Source: Gammaproteobacteria bacterium (lineage in GTDB: Bacteria > Pseudomonadota > Gammaproteobacteria > Steroidobacterales > GCA-2729495). From it: a stretch of DNA of 64,000 nt. This document shows positions 1 to 7,115 of this stretch, one piece after another. A model generated the notes under the pieces. It worked only from the letters and a program-made list of their open reading frames with translations, had not been told where the DNA came from and did not search any database. Location of the stretch: contig QUBU01000001.1 of the NCBI GenBank assembly GCA_014337915.1, positions 274,273 to 338,272 on the forward strand. The letters are read 5' to 3'. Position 1 is the first letter of the stretch. The number at the start of each line of letters is the position of its first letter. The position numbers were made by a program, and so were the translations under genes.

Positions 1-397
1 CGAGGATCCCCGCACCCTGCATGCTCATGCCCTGCACGCGCAGCAGGAAGTGCGGCTTCGGATTGAACAGCGATGCATCGACGCGGTAGCGGCCCTCGAT
101 GTTTTCCTGGGCGAGTATCGGATGACCGGCGGCAACACGGCCGATGAGCGGCAGCAGGTCCTGGTCACGCAACCCGTCCCTGGCCTGGCCCCTGACCTGA
201 ATGCCACGAGACGCGCCCGGCAGCAGGTCGATGACCCCCTTGCGCCGCAGGGCCCGCAGGTGTTCCTCGGCGGCATTGGCGGAGCGGAAACCCAGCGCCC
301 GGGCAATTTCCGCACGTGTAGGCGGCATCCCGGTTTCGTCGATAAACGACTGTATGAACGAAAGAATTTCAGCCTGACGGGAGGTGAGCTCATCCAT
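1..397 (-). CDS. lexA: LexA SOS repressor (N-terminal part, cut by window start)
   Basis: Transcriptional repressor of the SOS regulon that self-cleaves when stimulated by RecA filaments. The first 132 codons are present and the C-terminus lies outside the window. The protein opens [16 protein letters not shown], with the winged helix-turn-helix ([13 protein letters not shown]) at about residues 28-40. The Ala-Gly cleavage site ([10 protein letters not shown]) and the start of the catalytic Ser region ([10 protein letters not shown]) follow. The catalytic Lys is beyond the edge. The ATG at 397 is set by homology. It lies just downstream of a perfect LexA box at 426-441, so autoregulation is expected. 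The neighbouring lpp-like gene is divergent. Confidence 0.96.
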   Translation of the reverse strand, partial: MDELTSRQAEILSFIQSFIDETGMPPTRAEIARALGFRSANAAEEHLRALRRKGVIDLLPGASRGIQVRGQARDGLRDQDLLPLIGRVAAGHPILAQENIEGRYRVDASLFNPKPHFLLRVQGMSMQGAGIL

Positions 398-425
398 GTC
401 CAGATACCTGTAAATAATCCCAATA

Positions 426-458
426 CTGTAATTATCTACAGTTACCTGGCTGCTGCAA
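426..458 (-). promoter_or_regulatory. lexA promoter with LexA (SOS) box
   Basis: A perfect CTGT-N8-ACAG palindrome lies at 426-441 (CTGTAGATAATTACAG on the lexA strand), about 29 bp upstream of the lexA ATG. It covers a good -10 hexamer, GATAAT at 431-436. A -35-like TTGCAG at 453-458 sits 16 bp further upstream. LexA bound here would block its own promoter. A second half-site (CTGTAAATA at 408-416, plus strand) could be a degenerate second box as in E. coli lexA, but its other half does not match. Confidence 0.85.
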
Positions 459-473
459 GCCCGATTCGTCTGG

Positions 474-483
474 CCCCCCCCCC
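474..483. repeat. Homopolymer tract of ten C
   Basis: Ten consecutive C residues, just upstream of the lexA -35 region. Such tracts are prone to slipped-strand length change. It lies outside any coding region and outside the core promoter hexamers. Confidence 0.9.
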
Positions 484-627
484 ACCGGGACCAGCCGCAG
501 AACATCCACCCCTGCAGCGCACCCGGCCAGATGCATCCGGTCCACTGCCGCCCGCCATCCATGTAGTCACCGATGAACAGGCACCAACGGCAACACGCGC
601 ACCACGATGTCCGCGCGGGTCCGCCAA

Positions 628-656
628 TTGCGAAGCACAGCGGATTCGTTCATGAT
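628..656 (+). promoter_or_regulatory. Candidate promoter of the lpp-like gene
   Basis: TTGCGA (628-633) and CATGAT (651-656) are separated by 17 bp and resemble sigma-70 -35 and -10 elements. They would give a leader of about 90 nt before the ATG at 755. The -10 match is only 4 of 6, so this is a tentative call. Confidence 0.35.
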
Positions 657-754
657 TATGACCGCTTTGGGGGAAGCTCCAGCAGTTTTCTCCCGCGTTT
701 TGGCCGCGGTAATCGCCGCAATCTCGTCAAGATCACCAATCCAGAGGACTAGTG

Positions 755-1066
755 ATGAACACAAAGCTCGCAATTAAGGCAGGCGTTGCCGCTCTCGCAC
801 TGATGATGGCAGCCGGCTGCTCGTCCGTTGCAAAGAAGGACTTCGATGCGCTGAGCGCCAAGGTCGACCAGCTGACCCGCGACACCGCCTCCGCCAAGTC
901 CGCTGCCGACGCCGCCAGCGCCGCCTCCAGCGAGGCCGGCCAGAAGGCCGCCGCCGCGCAGAGCACCGCCAACCAGGCCCTGAATGCCGCCAACCAGAGC
1001 CAGGCCTGCTGCGATGCCACCAACGAGAAGATCGACCGGATGTTCAAGCGCAGCCAGGCCAAGTAA
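755..1066 (+). CDS. Lpp/OprI-like alanine-zipper outer membrane lipoprotein
   Basis: Small structural lipoprotein of 103 aa. The start is the ATG at 755, preceded by the ribosome binding site AGAGGA; a GTG directly upstream is less likely. A lipoprotein signal peptide ends in MMAAGC, giving lipidation at Cys22. The mature part is an almost uninterrupted Ala-rich heptad coiled coil, as in Lpp and OprI, which form trimers. It ends in KRSQAK, so a C-terminal Lys is available for covalent attachment to peptidoglycan. Two adjacent Cys (QACCDATNEK) lie about 20 residues before the end, which E. coli Lpp lacks. A strong hairpin terminator follows, then a convergent ErfK-type L,D-transpeptidase, the enzyme class that attaches Lpp to the wall. 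Confidence 0.85.
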   Translation: MNTKLAIKAGVAALALMMAAGCSSVAKKDFDALSAKVDQLTRDTASAKSAADAASAASSEAGQKAAAAQSTANQALNAANQSQACCDATNEKIDRMFKRSQAK

Positions 1067-1086
1067 AGCCTGAGTCATGCAAAAAA

Positions 1087-1113
1087 GGCCGCAGCGAAAG
1101 CTGCGGCCTTTTT
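1087..1113. terminator. Bidirectional rho-independent terminator
   Basis: A perfect 9-bp GC stem (1087-1095 with 1100-1108) is closed by a GAAA tetraloop and followed by five T (1109-1113). An A-run precedes it at 1080-1086, so the reverse strand also carries a T-run. It can end both the lipoprotein gene and the convergent L,D-transpeptidase gene. Confidence 0.93.
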
Positions 1114-1144
1114 CTTTGGTGATCCGCCCGCCGTTCCGCGCCGG

Positions 1145-2203
1145 TCACCTGCGCGGGTATTTCACCGCATCCATGGGCCGCCGCGCCGGTGCATCGCGCG
1201 CCGGCAGATCACCGGCACCAGCACTGCCGCCGGCTGCATCCGCCACCTGCGCCGGGCCACCTACCCGCACCGGAATGCCGAGCTTCGCACGGTAGACCTC
1301 GTCCACCAGCGGCCAGTCCACCTCTGCCGGGCGCCCCTCGGTGGCCCGCACGTAGCGGGCCATGAGATCCGTCATCCCCTGGTCGGCGGCACCGGCATCA
1401 CCCTCCAGATGCGGATGCACTTCGAGATACAGGCCATCGGCCGCCCAGCCGAACTTGTAGGGCTGGTTGACGATCTGCACGGCCGCACCGACTGGCACCT
1501 GGGGGAACAGCCACTCGATGTCCTCGGGATACATGCGGATGCAGCCATGGGTGACCTGCATGCCGATACCGACCGGCCGGTTGGTGCCGTGGATCAGGTA
1601 GCCCGTGCTGGTCAGGCGCATGGCGTAGTCGCCCAGCGGATTCTTCGGTCCCGGTGGTATCGCCCGCGGCAGGATATCGCCGTCAGCGGCATGCTCGGCG
1701 CGTATGCTGGCCGGCGGATACCAGGTCGGTTGCTTCTGCTTGGAGAGGATCCGGTGCATGCCAATGGGCGTGGCCCAGTCCATGCGGCCGATGCTGACGG
1801 GAAAGGTAGCCACCACCGGCCGTCCCCCGTCTCGCGTGAAATAGTAGAGCCGGTACTCGGCGATGTTGACCAGCACGCCCTGGCGCGTGCCTTCCGGCAG
1901 CACGTAGCGCGTCGGCAGCAGGATTTCCGTATTGTCGCCAGGCAGCCAGGGGTCGACACCCGGGTTGGCGCGCACCATGTCCTCGTAGCCGAGGCCGGCA
2001 CGCCGGGCAATGTCGGTGAGTGTTTCCTCGTAGGTCGAGCGCACGGTCGTCAGCGCGCCGACCAGGTCTGATCCCGGCTCCAGCGCCAGCGTCTCGGCCC
2101 GCAGGCAAGGGAGCGCGAAGCCGATCAGCGTCGCCAGCACCAGGGACTGGACGTGGCGGCAACCAGCAAGGCAATGCAGCAGGAATCGCGACGGATGATG
2201 CAT
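1145..2203 (-). CDS. L,D-transpeptidase (ErfK/YbiS type, YkuD domain)
   Basis: Periplasmic peptidoglycan L,D-transpeptidase of 352 aa. It has a hydrophobic N-terminal signal segment (about residues 18-36), a LysM-like part (about 48-100) and a YkuD catalytic domain (about 108-245). The active-site signature is clear: HGTNRPVGIGMQVTHGCIR with His205, His219 and nucleophile Cys221. Sequence around VNIAEYRLYYF and VGAAVQIVNQPYK closely follows E. coli ErfK, YbiS and YcfS, which attach Lpp to meso-diaminopimelate. The C-terminal 80 residues are a Pro/Ala-rich extension. It is convergent with the Lpp-like gene, which suggests an enzyme-substrate pair. The substrate is inferred, not shown. Confidence 0.93.
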   Translation of the reverse strand: MHHPSRFLLHCLAGCRHVQSLVLATLIGFALPCLRAETLALEPGSDLVGALTTVRSTYEETLTDIARRAGLGYEDMVRANPGVDPWLPGDNTEILLPTRYVLPEGTRQGVLVNIAEYRLYYFTRDGGRPVVATFPVSIGRMDWATPIGMHRILSKQKQPTWYPPASIRAEHAADGDILPRAIPPGPKNPLGDYAMRLTSTGYLIHGTNRPVGIGMQVTHGCIRMYPEDIEWLFPQVPVGAAVQIVNQPYKFGWAADGLYLEVHPHLEGDAGAADQGMTDLMARYVRATEGRPAEVDWPLVDEVYRAKLGIPVRVGGPAQVADAAGGSAGAGDLPARDAPARRPMDAVKYPRR

Positions 2204-2257
2204 GACGCCATTCTATTGGGGGCCCCGGCGGGCGGCCAGCGCAGCGGCCAGCCGACC

Positions 2258-3229
2258 TCAGAACCGGATCAGGCAGGCTCCCCAGGTGAAGCCGCCGCCG
2301 AAACCCTCCAGCAACAGCAGGTCGCCACGCTTCACGCGGCCATCGCGCACGGCGACATCCAGCGCCATCGGTATCGATGCAGCAGATGTATTGCCATGAT
2401 CCTGCAAGGTGAGCACGACACGCTCCATCGGCATGTCCAGCCGCCTGGCCGTCGCCTGGATGATGCGCAGGTTCGCCTGGTGCGGAATCAGCCAGTCGAT
2501 CGCCGCGTGCTCCAGGTTGTTGGCGCCGAGCGCTTCCTCGACCAGGCCCTCGAGGGTCTTCACGGCAACCTTGAACACCTCGTTGCCCTTCATGTGGATG
2601 AAGGCACCGGCGTCGTCGCCGAACACCGGGCCCGGGCAGCGCGAGGGACCGTACGGGTGGTACAGCAGGTCCTTGTAGCGACCATCGGCACCGAGGTGGC
2701 AGGAAACGATTCCCGGTTCGTCGGCGGGCTTGAGCACCACCGCACCGGCGCCGTCGCCGAACAGGACACAGGTGGTGCGGTCGCTCCAGTCGGTGATGCG
2801 TGACAGCGTTTCCGCGCCTATCACCAGGGCGCAGCGTGCCTGCCCGGTAGCGACGAACCGGTCGGCGATACTGAGCGCATAGATGAACCCGCTGCAGGCG
2901 GCCTCGACGCTGAATGCCGCACAACCATGGATACCCAGCCGTTCCTGCAGCAGGCAGCCGACGTTGGGAAACACGACATCGGGTGTGGTGGTGCCGACGA
3001 CGATGAAATCGATGTCCGCTGGGGTGACGCCGGCCGCTTCCATGGCACGCCTTGCGGCCTGCTCGGCCAGGTCGGCCGTGGTCTGGGTCGCGGCTGCAAT
3101 GTGCCGGCGCTCGATGCCGGTGCGATCGCGGATCCACTCATCGGTGGTATCCACCATCTTCTCGAGGTCCTGGTTGGTCAGGATGCGCTCGGGCAGGTAG
3201 CGGCCGGTGCCAGCGATGCGCGAGTACAT
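2258..3229 (-). CDS. fabH: 3-oxoacyl-ACP synthase III (FabH)
   Basis: Condenses acetyl-CoA with malonyl-ACP to start type II fatty acid synthesis in the cytosol. It is 323 aa, the normal length. The triad is intact: Cys112 (VEAACSGF), His250 (IPHQAN) and Asn280 (HGNTSAAS). The thiolase-fold Gly-rich end [10 protein letters not shown] is also present. The ATG lies directly after the plsX stop. In E. coli and many gammas fabD, fabG and acpP follow; here the next gene is an L,D-transpeptidase, so the fab cluster has been split. Confidence 0.97.
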   Translation of the reverse strand: MYSRIAGTGRYLPERILTNQDLEKMVDTTDEWIRDRTGIERRHIAAATQTTADLAEQAARRAMEAAGVTPADIDFIVVGTTTPDVVFPNVGCLLQERLGIHGCAAFSVEAACSGFIYALSIADRFVATGQARCALVIGAETLSRITDWSDRTTCVLFGDGAGAVVLKPADEPGIVSCHLGADGRYKDLLYHPYGPSRCPGPVFGDDAGAFIHMKGNEVFKVAVKTLEGLVEEALGANNLEHAAIDWLIPHQANLRIIQATARRLDMPMERVVLTLQDHGNTSAASIPMALDVAVRDGRVKRGDLLLLEGFGGGFTWGACLIRF

Positions 3230-4240
3230 CTAGCTGGCCTGTTCCTGGAGCAGCCTGCGGATCTGGTCGGGCACCTGCTTGGAAACTTCGATCATCGCCG
3301 TGTGGATGGCCTGGCGGAATGCAACCCTGTCGGCGCCACCATGGCTCTTGATGACGATGCCATCGAGTCCCACGAGGCTGGCGCCATTATAGCGGCGCGG
3401 GTCGAGCTTGTTGGCCAACGAACGCAGGACCGGCAGTGCCACCAGGCCGGCAAGCCGCCCGTAGACGCCGGAACGGAATTCCTGCTCGAGGAAGTGGCGC
3501 ACCAGGCGCGCCGTTCCCTCCATCGACTTGAGGGCGACGTTGCCGGTGAAGCCATCGCAGACCACGACATCGGCACGCTGGTCCGGGATGCGGTCCGCTT
3601 CGATGAACCCGACGTAGTTCAGCGGGCTGGCAGACAGTAATGCAGCCGCCTGCTTCACGGTCTCGTTGCCCTTGATCTCCTCCTCGCCGATGTTGAGGAG
3701 TGCGATGCGCGGAAACTCGATGTTCTCGATGCCTGTGGCCACCACCGAACCCATCACCGCGAACTGGAACAGGTGCTCGGGTGTGCAATCCGAGTTGGCG
3801 CCGAGGTCGAGCATATAGGTGCGACCGTGGATGGTCGGTACCGGCACCATGATGGCCGGGCGGTCGATGCCCGGCAGGGTCTTGAGGACGAAACGGGCGG
3901 TCGCCATCAGCGCGCCGGTGTTGCCGGCGCTGACGCAGGCGTCGGCCTGGCCGGCCTTCACCAGGTCGATCGCCACGCGCATGGAAGAATCCTTCTTCTT
4001 GCGCAGGGCATCGGCCGGATGCTCGTCCATGCCCACGACCTGGCGGGCATCCTGGACGGTCACGCGGGAGGCAACCTCACCGAGTTCCTGGAGGAACGGA
4101 TCAATGACTTCGCGCTGGCCGACGAAGATCAGGTGCAGGTCCGGGTGCTGGCGCAGCATCGCCAGCCCGGCGGGAACGCAGACGGCGGCACCCTTGTCGC
4201 CGCCCTGGGCATCCAGCGCGATGGTGACGGGCCTGGACAA
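3230..4240 (-). CDS. plsX: Phosphate acyltransferase PlsX
   Basis: Makes acyl-phosphate from acyl-ACP for the PlsY route of phospholipid synthesis; a peripheral membrane enzyme. It is 336 aa. The N-terminus reads IALDAQGGDKGA, the family signature with Gln where Met is usual. The start is a TTG at 4240: an in-frame TGA lies four codons upstream and no ATG or GTG lies between, while a GAGGG ribosome binding site sits 7 nt ahead. The stop codon abuts the fabH ATG. The order yceD-rpmF-plsX-fabH is conserved in gammaproteobacteria and links ribosome and membrane synthesis. Confidence 0.95.
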   Translation of the reverse strand: MSRPVTIALDAQGGDKGAAVCVPAGLAMLRQHPDLHLIFVGQREVIDPFLQELGEVASRVTVQDARQVVGMDEHPADALRKKKDSSMRVAIDLVKAGQADACVSAGNTGALMATARFVLKTLPGIDRPAIMVPVPTIHGRTYMLDLGANSDCTPEHLFQFAVMGSVVATGIENIEFPRIALLNIGEEEIKGNETVKQAAALLSASPLNYVGFIEADRIPDQRADVVVCDGFTGNVALKSMEGTARLVRHFLEQEFRSGVYGRLAGLVALPVLRSLANKLDPRRYNGASLVGLDGIVIKSHGGADRVAFRQAIHTAMIEVSKQVPDQIRRLLQEQAS

Positions 4241-4304
4241 GGCTTGCCCTCAGGCTGGATGCGGTGATGAAACGGTGATACGCGGTGAAAGTCGGCTTTT
4301 GCAG

Positions 4305-4493
4305 CTACTCGGGCGCTTCTTCCGCGGTATCGATGACTTTCTTGCCGCGGTAATAGCCGTCGGGGCTGACGTGGTGGCGGCGGTGCGTCTCGCCGGTGGT
4401 CGGCTCGACCGAGACCGCCGGCTTCTCCAGCCGGTCATGCACCCGGCGCATGCCACGCGTCGACGGTGTCCTGCGACTCTTCTGAACTGCCAT
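4305..4493 (-). CDS. rpmF: 50S ribosomal protein L32
   Basis: Large-subunit ribosomal protein of 62 aa. It begins [20 protein letters not shown] and contains [15 protein letters not shown], matching gammaproteobacterial L32 closely. No zinc-binding Cys are present, which is usual for this type. It follows yceD by about 20 nt and precedes plsX by 64 nt in one operon. Confidence 0.97.
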   Translation of the reverse strand: MAVQKSRRTPSTRGMRRVHDRLEKPAVSVEPTTGETHRRHHVSPDGYYRGKKVIDTAEEAPE

Positions 4494-4513
4494 CTCGAAC
4501 TCTCCTGCAAAGT

Positions 4514-5062
4514 CTATTTTCGGTCCCGGCCGTCATCCCGGATCAGGACACCCAGGCCGGCGAAGGGCCGGTTCACCCTGGCCTCGGGGACAGGCTCCAC
4601 GATCTGCGCGACCGCATCGCCAGCGGCCGCATTGCAACCCTTGCCCGCGTCATGCAGCGGTGCCAGCGGCATCATCGCCAGGATCTCATCCTCGACCATC
4701 GACCGCAGCGGCAATGCGCCGTCGCGGTCGAGCAGGACGCTGTCGAACGGATCGGCCAGTTCCCCGGCTGTCGCCTCGTCCGGCACCACGGTCAGCGCCA
4801 CCTGCAGGTCCACCGGCCAGTCCACCGCAGCCAGGCATCGCTGGCACACCAGCGGCAGCAGCCCGGTCACGATGACCTCCACCACGGGGAAGTCCTCCGG
4901 TCCATTCCGGAACCGCAGCGCCACCTCGAGCTGGCCGCCAGTATGCGCCGCGAGCAGGGCGGCCACGCGTGGCAGGTCACTGCCGCGGACGTCTTCGGTC
5001 AGGCCTGCACCCGCCGCCGACAGTTCCAGGAGCTGCGCGGATCCAATGCGCTCAGCGAGCAT
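4514..5062 (-). CDS. yceD: YceD (DUF177), 23S rRNA accumulation protein
   Basis: Conserved protein of 182 aa, needed in several bacteria and plastids for normal 23S rRNA levels; the molecular mechanism is not settled. The family signature is present: a CQRC pair in [20 protein letters not shown] (about residues 70-89), the acidic [16 protein letters not shown] segment, and a Pro-rich end with NRPFAGL. It is first in the yceD-rpmF-plsX-fabH operon. The start ATG at 5062 lies only about 9 nt below a consensus-like -10, which suggests a leaderless or near-leaderless transcript. It is divergent from maf (yceF), as in E. coli. Confidence 0.9.
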   Translation of the reverse strand: MLAERIGSAQLLELSAAGAGLTEDVRGSDLPRVAALLAAHTGGQLEVALRFRNGPEDFPVVEVIVTGLLPLVCQRCLAAVDWPVDLQVALTVVPDEATAGELADPFDSVLLDRDGALPLRSMVEDEILAMMPLAPLHDAGKGCNAAAGDAVAQIVEPVPEARVNRPFAGLGVLIRDDGRDRK

Positions 5063-5071
5063 AAACGGGGA

Positions 5072-5100
5072 AGTTTAAGGAGGCTGGCATACCCTGTCAA
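5072..5100 (-). promoter_or_regulatory. Promoter of the yceD-rpmF-plsX-fabH operon
   Basis: A perfect -35 TTGACA (5095-5100) and a -10 TAAACT (5072-5077) are separated by exactly 17 bp on the minus strand. Transcription would start around 5062-5066, at or within 4 nt of the yceD ATG at 5062, leaving no room for a ribosome binding site. Confidence 0.7.
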
Positions 5101-5122
5101 AATCCGCTAGCGTCGCCCTGCC

Positions 5123-5731
5123 ATGCAGAAAGCCGCAGCAGCAGCCACCGGCATTGCGCCGCAGGTCGTACTGGGGTCAGGCTCCCGGTACCGGCGGGAA
5201 TTGCTGGCACGCCTGCTCCCCGCGTTCGAAGTCGTGGTGCCACAGGTCGACGAGACCCCGATGCCTGGCGAGGCTGCACCCGCCCTCGCCCTCCGCCTGG
5301 CCCGGCTCAAGGCCGCGGCCGTCGCCTCTGCCTGGCCAGGTGCCGTCGTCATCGGCAGCGACCAGGTTGCCGAATGCGCCGGGCGGATCCTCGGCAAGCC
5401 CGGGACTGCCGCTGCAGCGGTCGAACAGCTGGGCCACTGCACCGGCCAGCCGCTGGTGCTGCACACTGCGGTTGCGGTGCAGGGACCGGATCGCCGCATC
5501 ATGGAGCACCTCGACCAGACCATGCTGCGCTTCCGGAAACTCGGTCGCGATGAAATCCAGCGTTACGTGGACCGCGACAGTCCCCTGGACTGCGCCGGGG
5601 CGTTCCGCTTCGAATCACTGGGTGTCGCGCTGTTCAGCGAAGTCGCCACCCGCGATCCAGCCGCCATCCAGGGCCTGCCCCTGCTATGGCTGGCCGAAGC
5701 ATTGCGGGCACTCGGGGTGCGGATCATCTAG
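5123..5731 (+). CDS. yceF: Maf family nucleotide pyrophosphatase (YceF type, 7-methyl-GTP)
   Basis: House-cleaning nucleoside triphosphate pyrophosphatase of 202 aa. The N-terminal Maf motif is present as VLGSGSRYRREL, followed by VIGSDQVAEC with the catalytic Asp and by SPLDCAGAFRFE. E. coli YceF prefers m7GTP; location beside yceD and rluC, as in E. coli, supports the YceF rather than the YhdE type. No clear ribosome binding site precedes the ATG. The stop overlaps the end of the convergent rluC gene by 8 nt. Confidence 0.9.
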   Translation: MQKAAAAATGIAPQVVLGSGSRYRRELLARLLPAFEVVVPQVDETPMPGEAAPALALRLARLKAAAVASAWPGAVVIGSDQVAECAGRILGKPGTAAAAVEQLGHCTGQPLVLHTAVAVQGPDRRIMEHLDQTMLRFRKLGRDEIQRYVDRDSPLDCAGAFRFESLGVALFSEVATRDPAAIQGLPLLWLAEALRALGVRII

Positions 5732-6713
5732 CCGGGCGGCGCATGGCGCGCAGCCGTGCCAGCACCGCGCGCAGATCCTCCGGCAACGGACTCGTGACGC
5801 GGATGACGCGCTCATCGCGCGGGCTGGCAACGGCGATCGACGCTGCATGCAGGAACAGCCGCTGCAGCCCCGCCTGGTCCACCACGGGGTCGGGGTCCAG
5901 GCCATAGCGCGGATCACCGGCCAGCGGCAGCCCTATATGGGCGGCATGGACCCGGATCTGGTGGGTGCGCCCCGTGAGCAATGCGACGCGTACCAGCGTC
6001 GCACCCGGCAGGCGCTCCTCCACCGTCATGCGGGTCGCGGCAGGCTTGCCGTCGGCGTCGACGCGCACGTGGCGTTCCCCGCCCCGCCTCTCGGTGGTGA
6101 GCAGCGGCGCATCCACCAGCCGCTCCTCGGCCCGCAGCCTGCCGACCAGCAGGGCAAGATAGATCTTCTCGACCTCGCCGGCCCGGAACTGGGCCTGCAG
6201 CTGCCTTAGGCTCGACGCGCGCTTGGCAAACATCAGGCAGCCGCTGGTGTCGCGATCCAGCCGGTGTACCAGCTCCAGGAACCGGGCATCAGGGCGCGCC
6301 GCACGCAGCAGTTCGACGGCGCCGAGGCTGACACCGCTGCCGCCGTGCACCGCCAGCCCGGTCGGTTTGTCGAGTACCAGCAGGTCGGGGTCCTCGTAGA
6401 GGATGCGGGTCTCGACCCAGGCCGCGCTGCCGGCGCGCACCGGCCGCCCGGCGGTACCCGGGGCCTGGCGCACCGGCGGGATTCGCACCCGGTCGCCGGC
6501 CTCCAGCCGGTGGCTGGCCAGGACCCGGCGGCTGTTCACCCGCACTTCGCCAGAGCGGATAATCCGGTATACATGGGTACGGGGCACGCCCTTGAGGCGC
6601 GCCACAAGGAAATTGTCGAGGCGGCGGTTTGCCTCCTCCGTATCGACGGTGACGGTCAGGACACCGGGTCGGTTCGCCTCCGGCTGGCCGGGTGTTGGAT
6701 GGTCGGCGTTCAA
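5724..6713 (-). CDS. rluC: 23S rRNA pseudouridine synthase RluC
   Basis: Makes pseudouridines at positions 955, 2504 and 2580 (E. coli numbering) of 23S rRNA. It is 329 aa, with an N-terminal S4 RNA-binding domain (RLDNFLVARLKGVPRTHVYR, about residues 31-50) and the RluA-type catalytic domain. The catalytic Asp lies in ELVHRLDRDTSGCL. A second signature, TGRTHQIRVHAAHIGLPLAG, follows. It is divergent from rne, matching the E. coli rne-rluC arrangement. RluD is the main alternative, but location favours RluC. Confidence 0.93.
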   Translation of the reverse strand: MNADHPTPGQPEANRPGVLTVTVDTEEANRRLDNFLVARLKGVPRTHVYRIIRSGEVRVNSRRVLASHRLEAGDRVRIPPVRQAPGTAGRPVRAGSAAWVETRILYEDPDLLVLDKPTGLAVHGGSGVSLGAVELLRAARPDARFLELVHRLDRDTSGCLMFAKRASSLRQLQAQFRAGEVEKIYLALLVGRLRAEERLVDAPLLTTERRGGERHVRVDADGKPAATRMTVEERLPGATLVRVALLTGRTHQIRVHAAHIGLPLAGDPRYGLDPDPVVDQAGLQRLFLHAASIAVASPRDERVIRVTSPLPEDLRAVLARLRAMRRPAR

Positions 6714-6728
6714 GGCTGGCCTAATCCA

Positions 6729-6757
6729 TTGATGGCAAAGGTCCTGGCTGGTATATT
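6729..6757 (+). promoter_or_regulatory. rne promoter
   Basis: A -35 TTGATG (6729-6734) and a -10 TATATT (6752-6757) are 17 bp apart. Transcription from about 6764 gives an rne leader of roughly 350 nt, close to the long leader of E. coli rne. Confidence 0.7.
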
Positions 6758-6763
6758 ACCGGC

Positions 6764-7115
6764 CGCGTACGCTTTGTGCGCTTTCGGTCGCCGGGCTGAG
6801 GTGTCCGTCCCCGACGGACCCGACACCGGCGATTCCGAGTTTCCGGAGCCTGCCTTGCAGGCTCACCGTTTGGGCTTCCCAGGCTGACGGAATCGGGCCA
6901 ATACCCGCCTCCGCTGCGCCGCGAATTCCAGTGACAGTGCCCCATGCCGGACCCGGTCCAGATGAGAATCAGCGATTGCGGGATGCGCCCCAGGGCGCCC
7001 GCGCCGGCAATGCCGTGGACACCGGGCGCCAGCGCCGGTGCCGGCAGGTCACAGCATTCGATGGCGCGCGGCCGCTCTCCAGGGCAACCCGCACACCACC
7101 CACAAGTAGGGCCCC
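6764..7115 (+). promoter_or_regulatory. Structured rne 5' leader (probable autoregulatory RNA)
   Basis: This untranslated stretch of about 350 nt separates the rne promoter from its ATG. Near its 5' end it has three strong hairpins: 6803-6809 with 6813-6819 (GTCCGTC/GACGGAC), 6846-6853 with 6857-6864 (GAGCCTGC/GCAGGCTC) and 6871-6874 with 6878-6881. In E. coli, Pseudomonas and relatives the rne leader is cut by RNase E itself, which limits its own synthesis. That role is inferred here from position, length and structure. The rest of the stretch up to the TAGGG ribosome binding site shows no gene that I can support. Confidence 0.55.

Larger units (their letters stand above)
398..754. other. 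Divergent lexA/lpp intergenic region
   Basis: This 357-bp gap separates lexA (leftward) from the lpp-like gene (rightward). It holds the lexA promoter and SOS box, a run of ten C at 474-483, a candidate rightward promoter at 628-656 and the lpp ribosome binding site AGAGGA at 743-748. The single long rightward reading frame crossing it begins inside lexA on the opposite strand, has no family resemblance and is best read as a GC-driven shadow. I see no tRNA or other RNA gene. Confidence 0.7.

Noticed and set aside
404..423. Second full LexA box between the main box and the lexA start
   Set aside because: Only one half-site (CTGTAAATA) matches; the other half reads CCCAA instead of ACAG.
50..655. 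201-codon rightward frame across lexA and its promoter region
   Set aside because: Its first part is antisense to lexA and the rest is low complexity over the intergenic region and the C10 tract.
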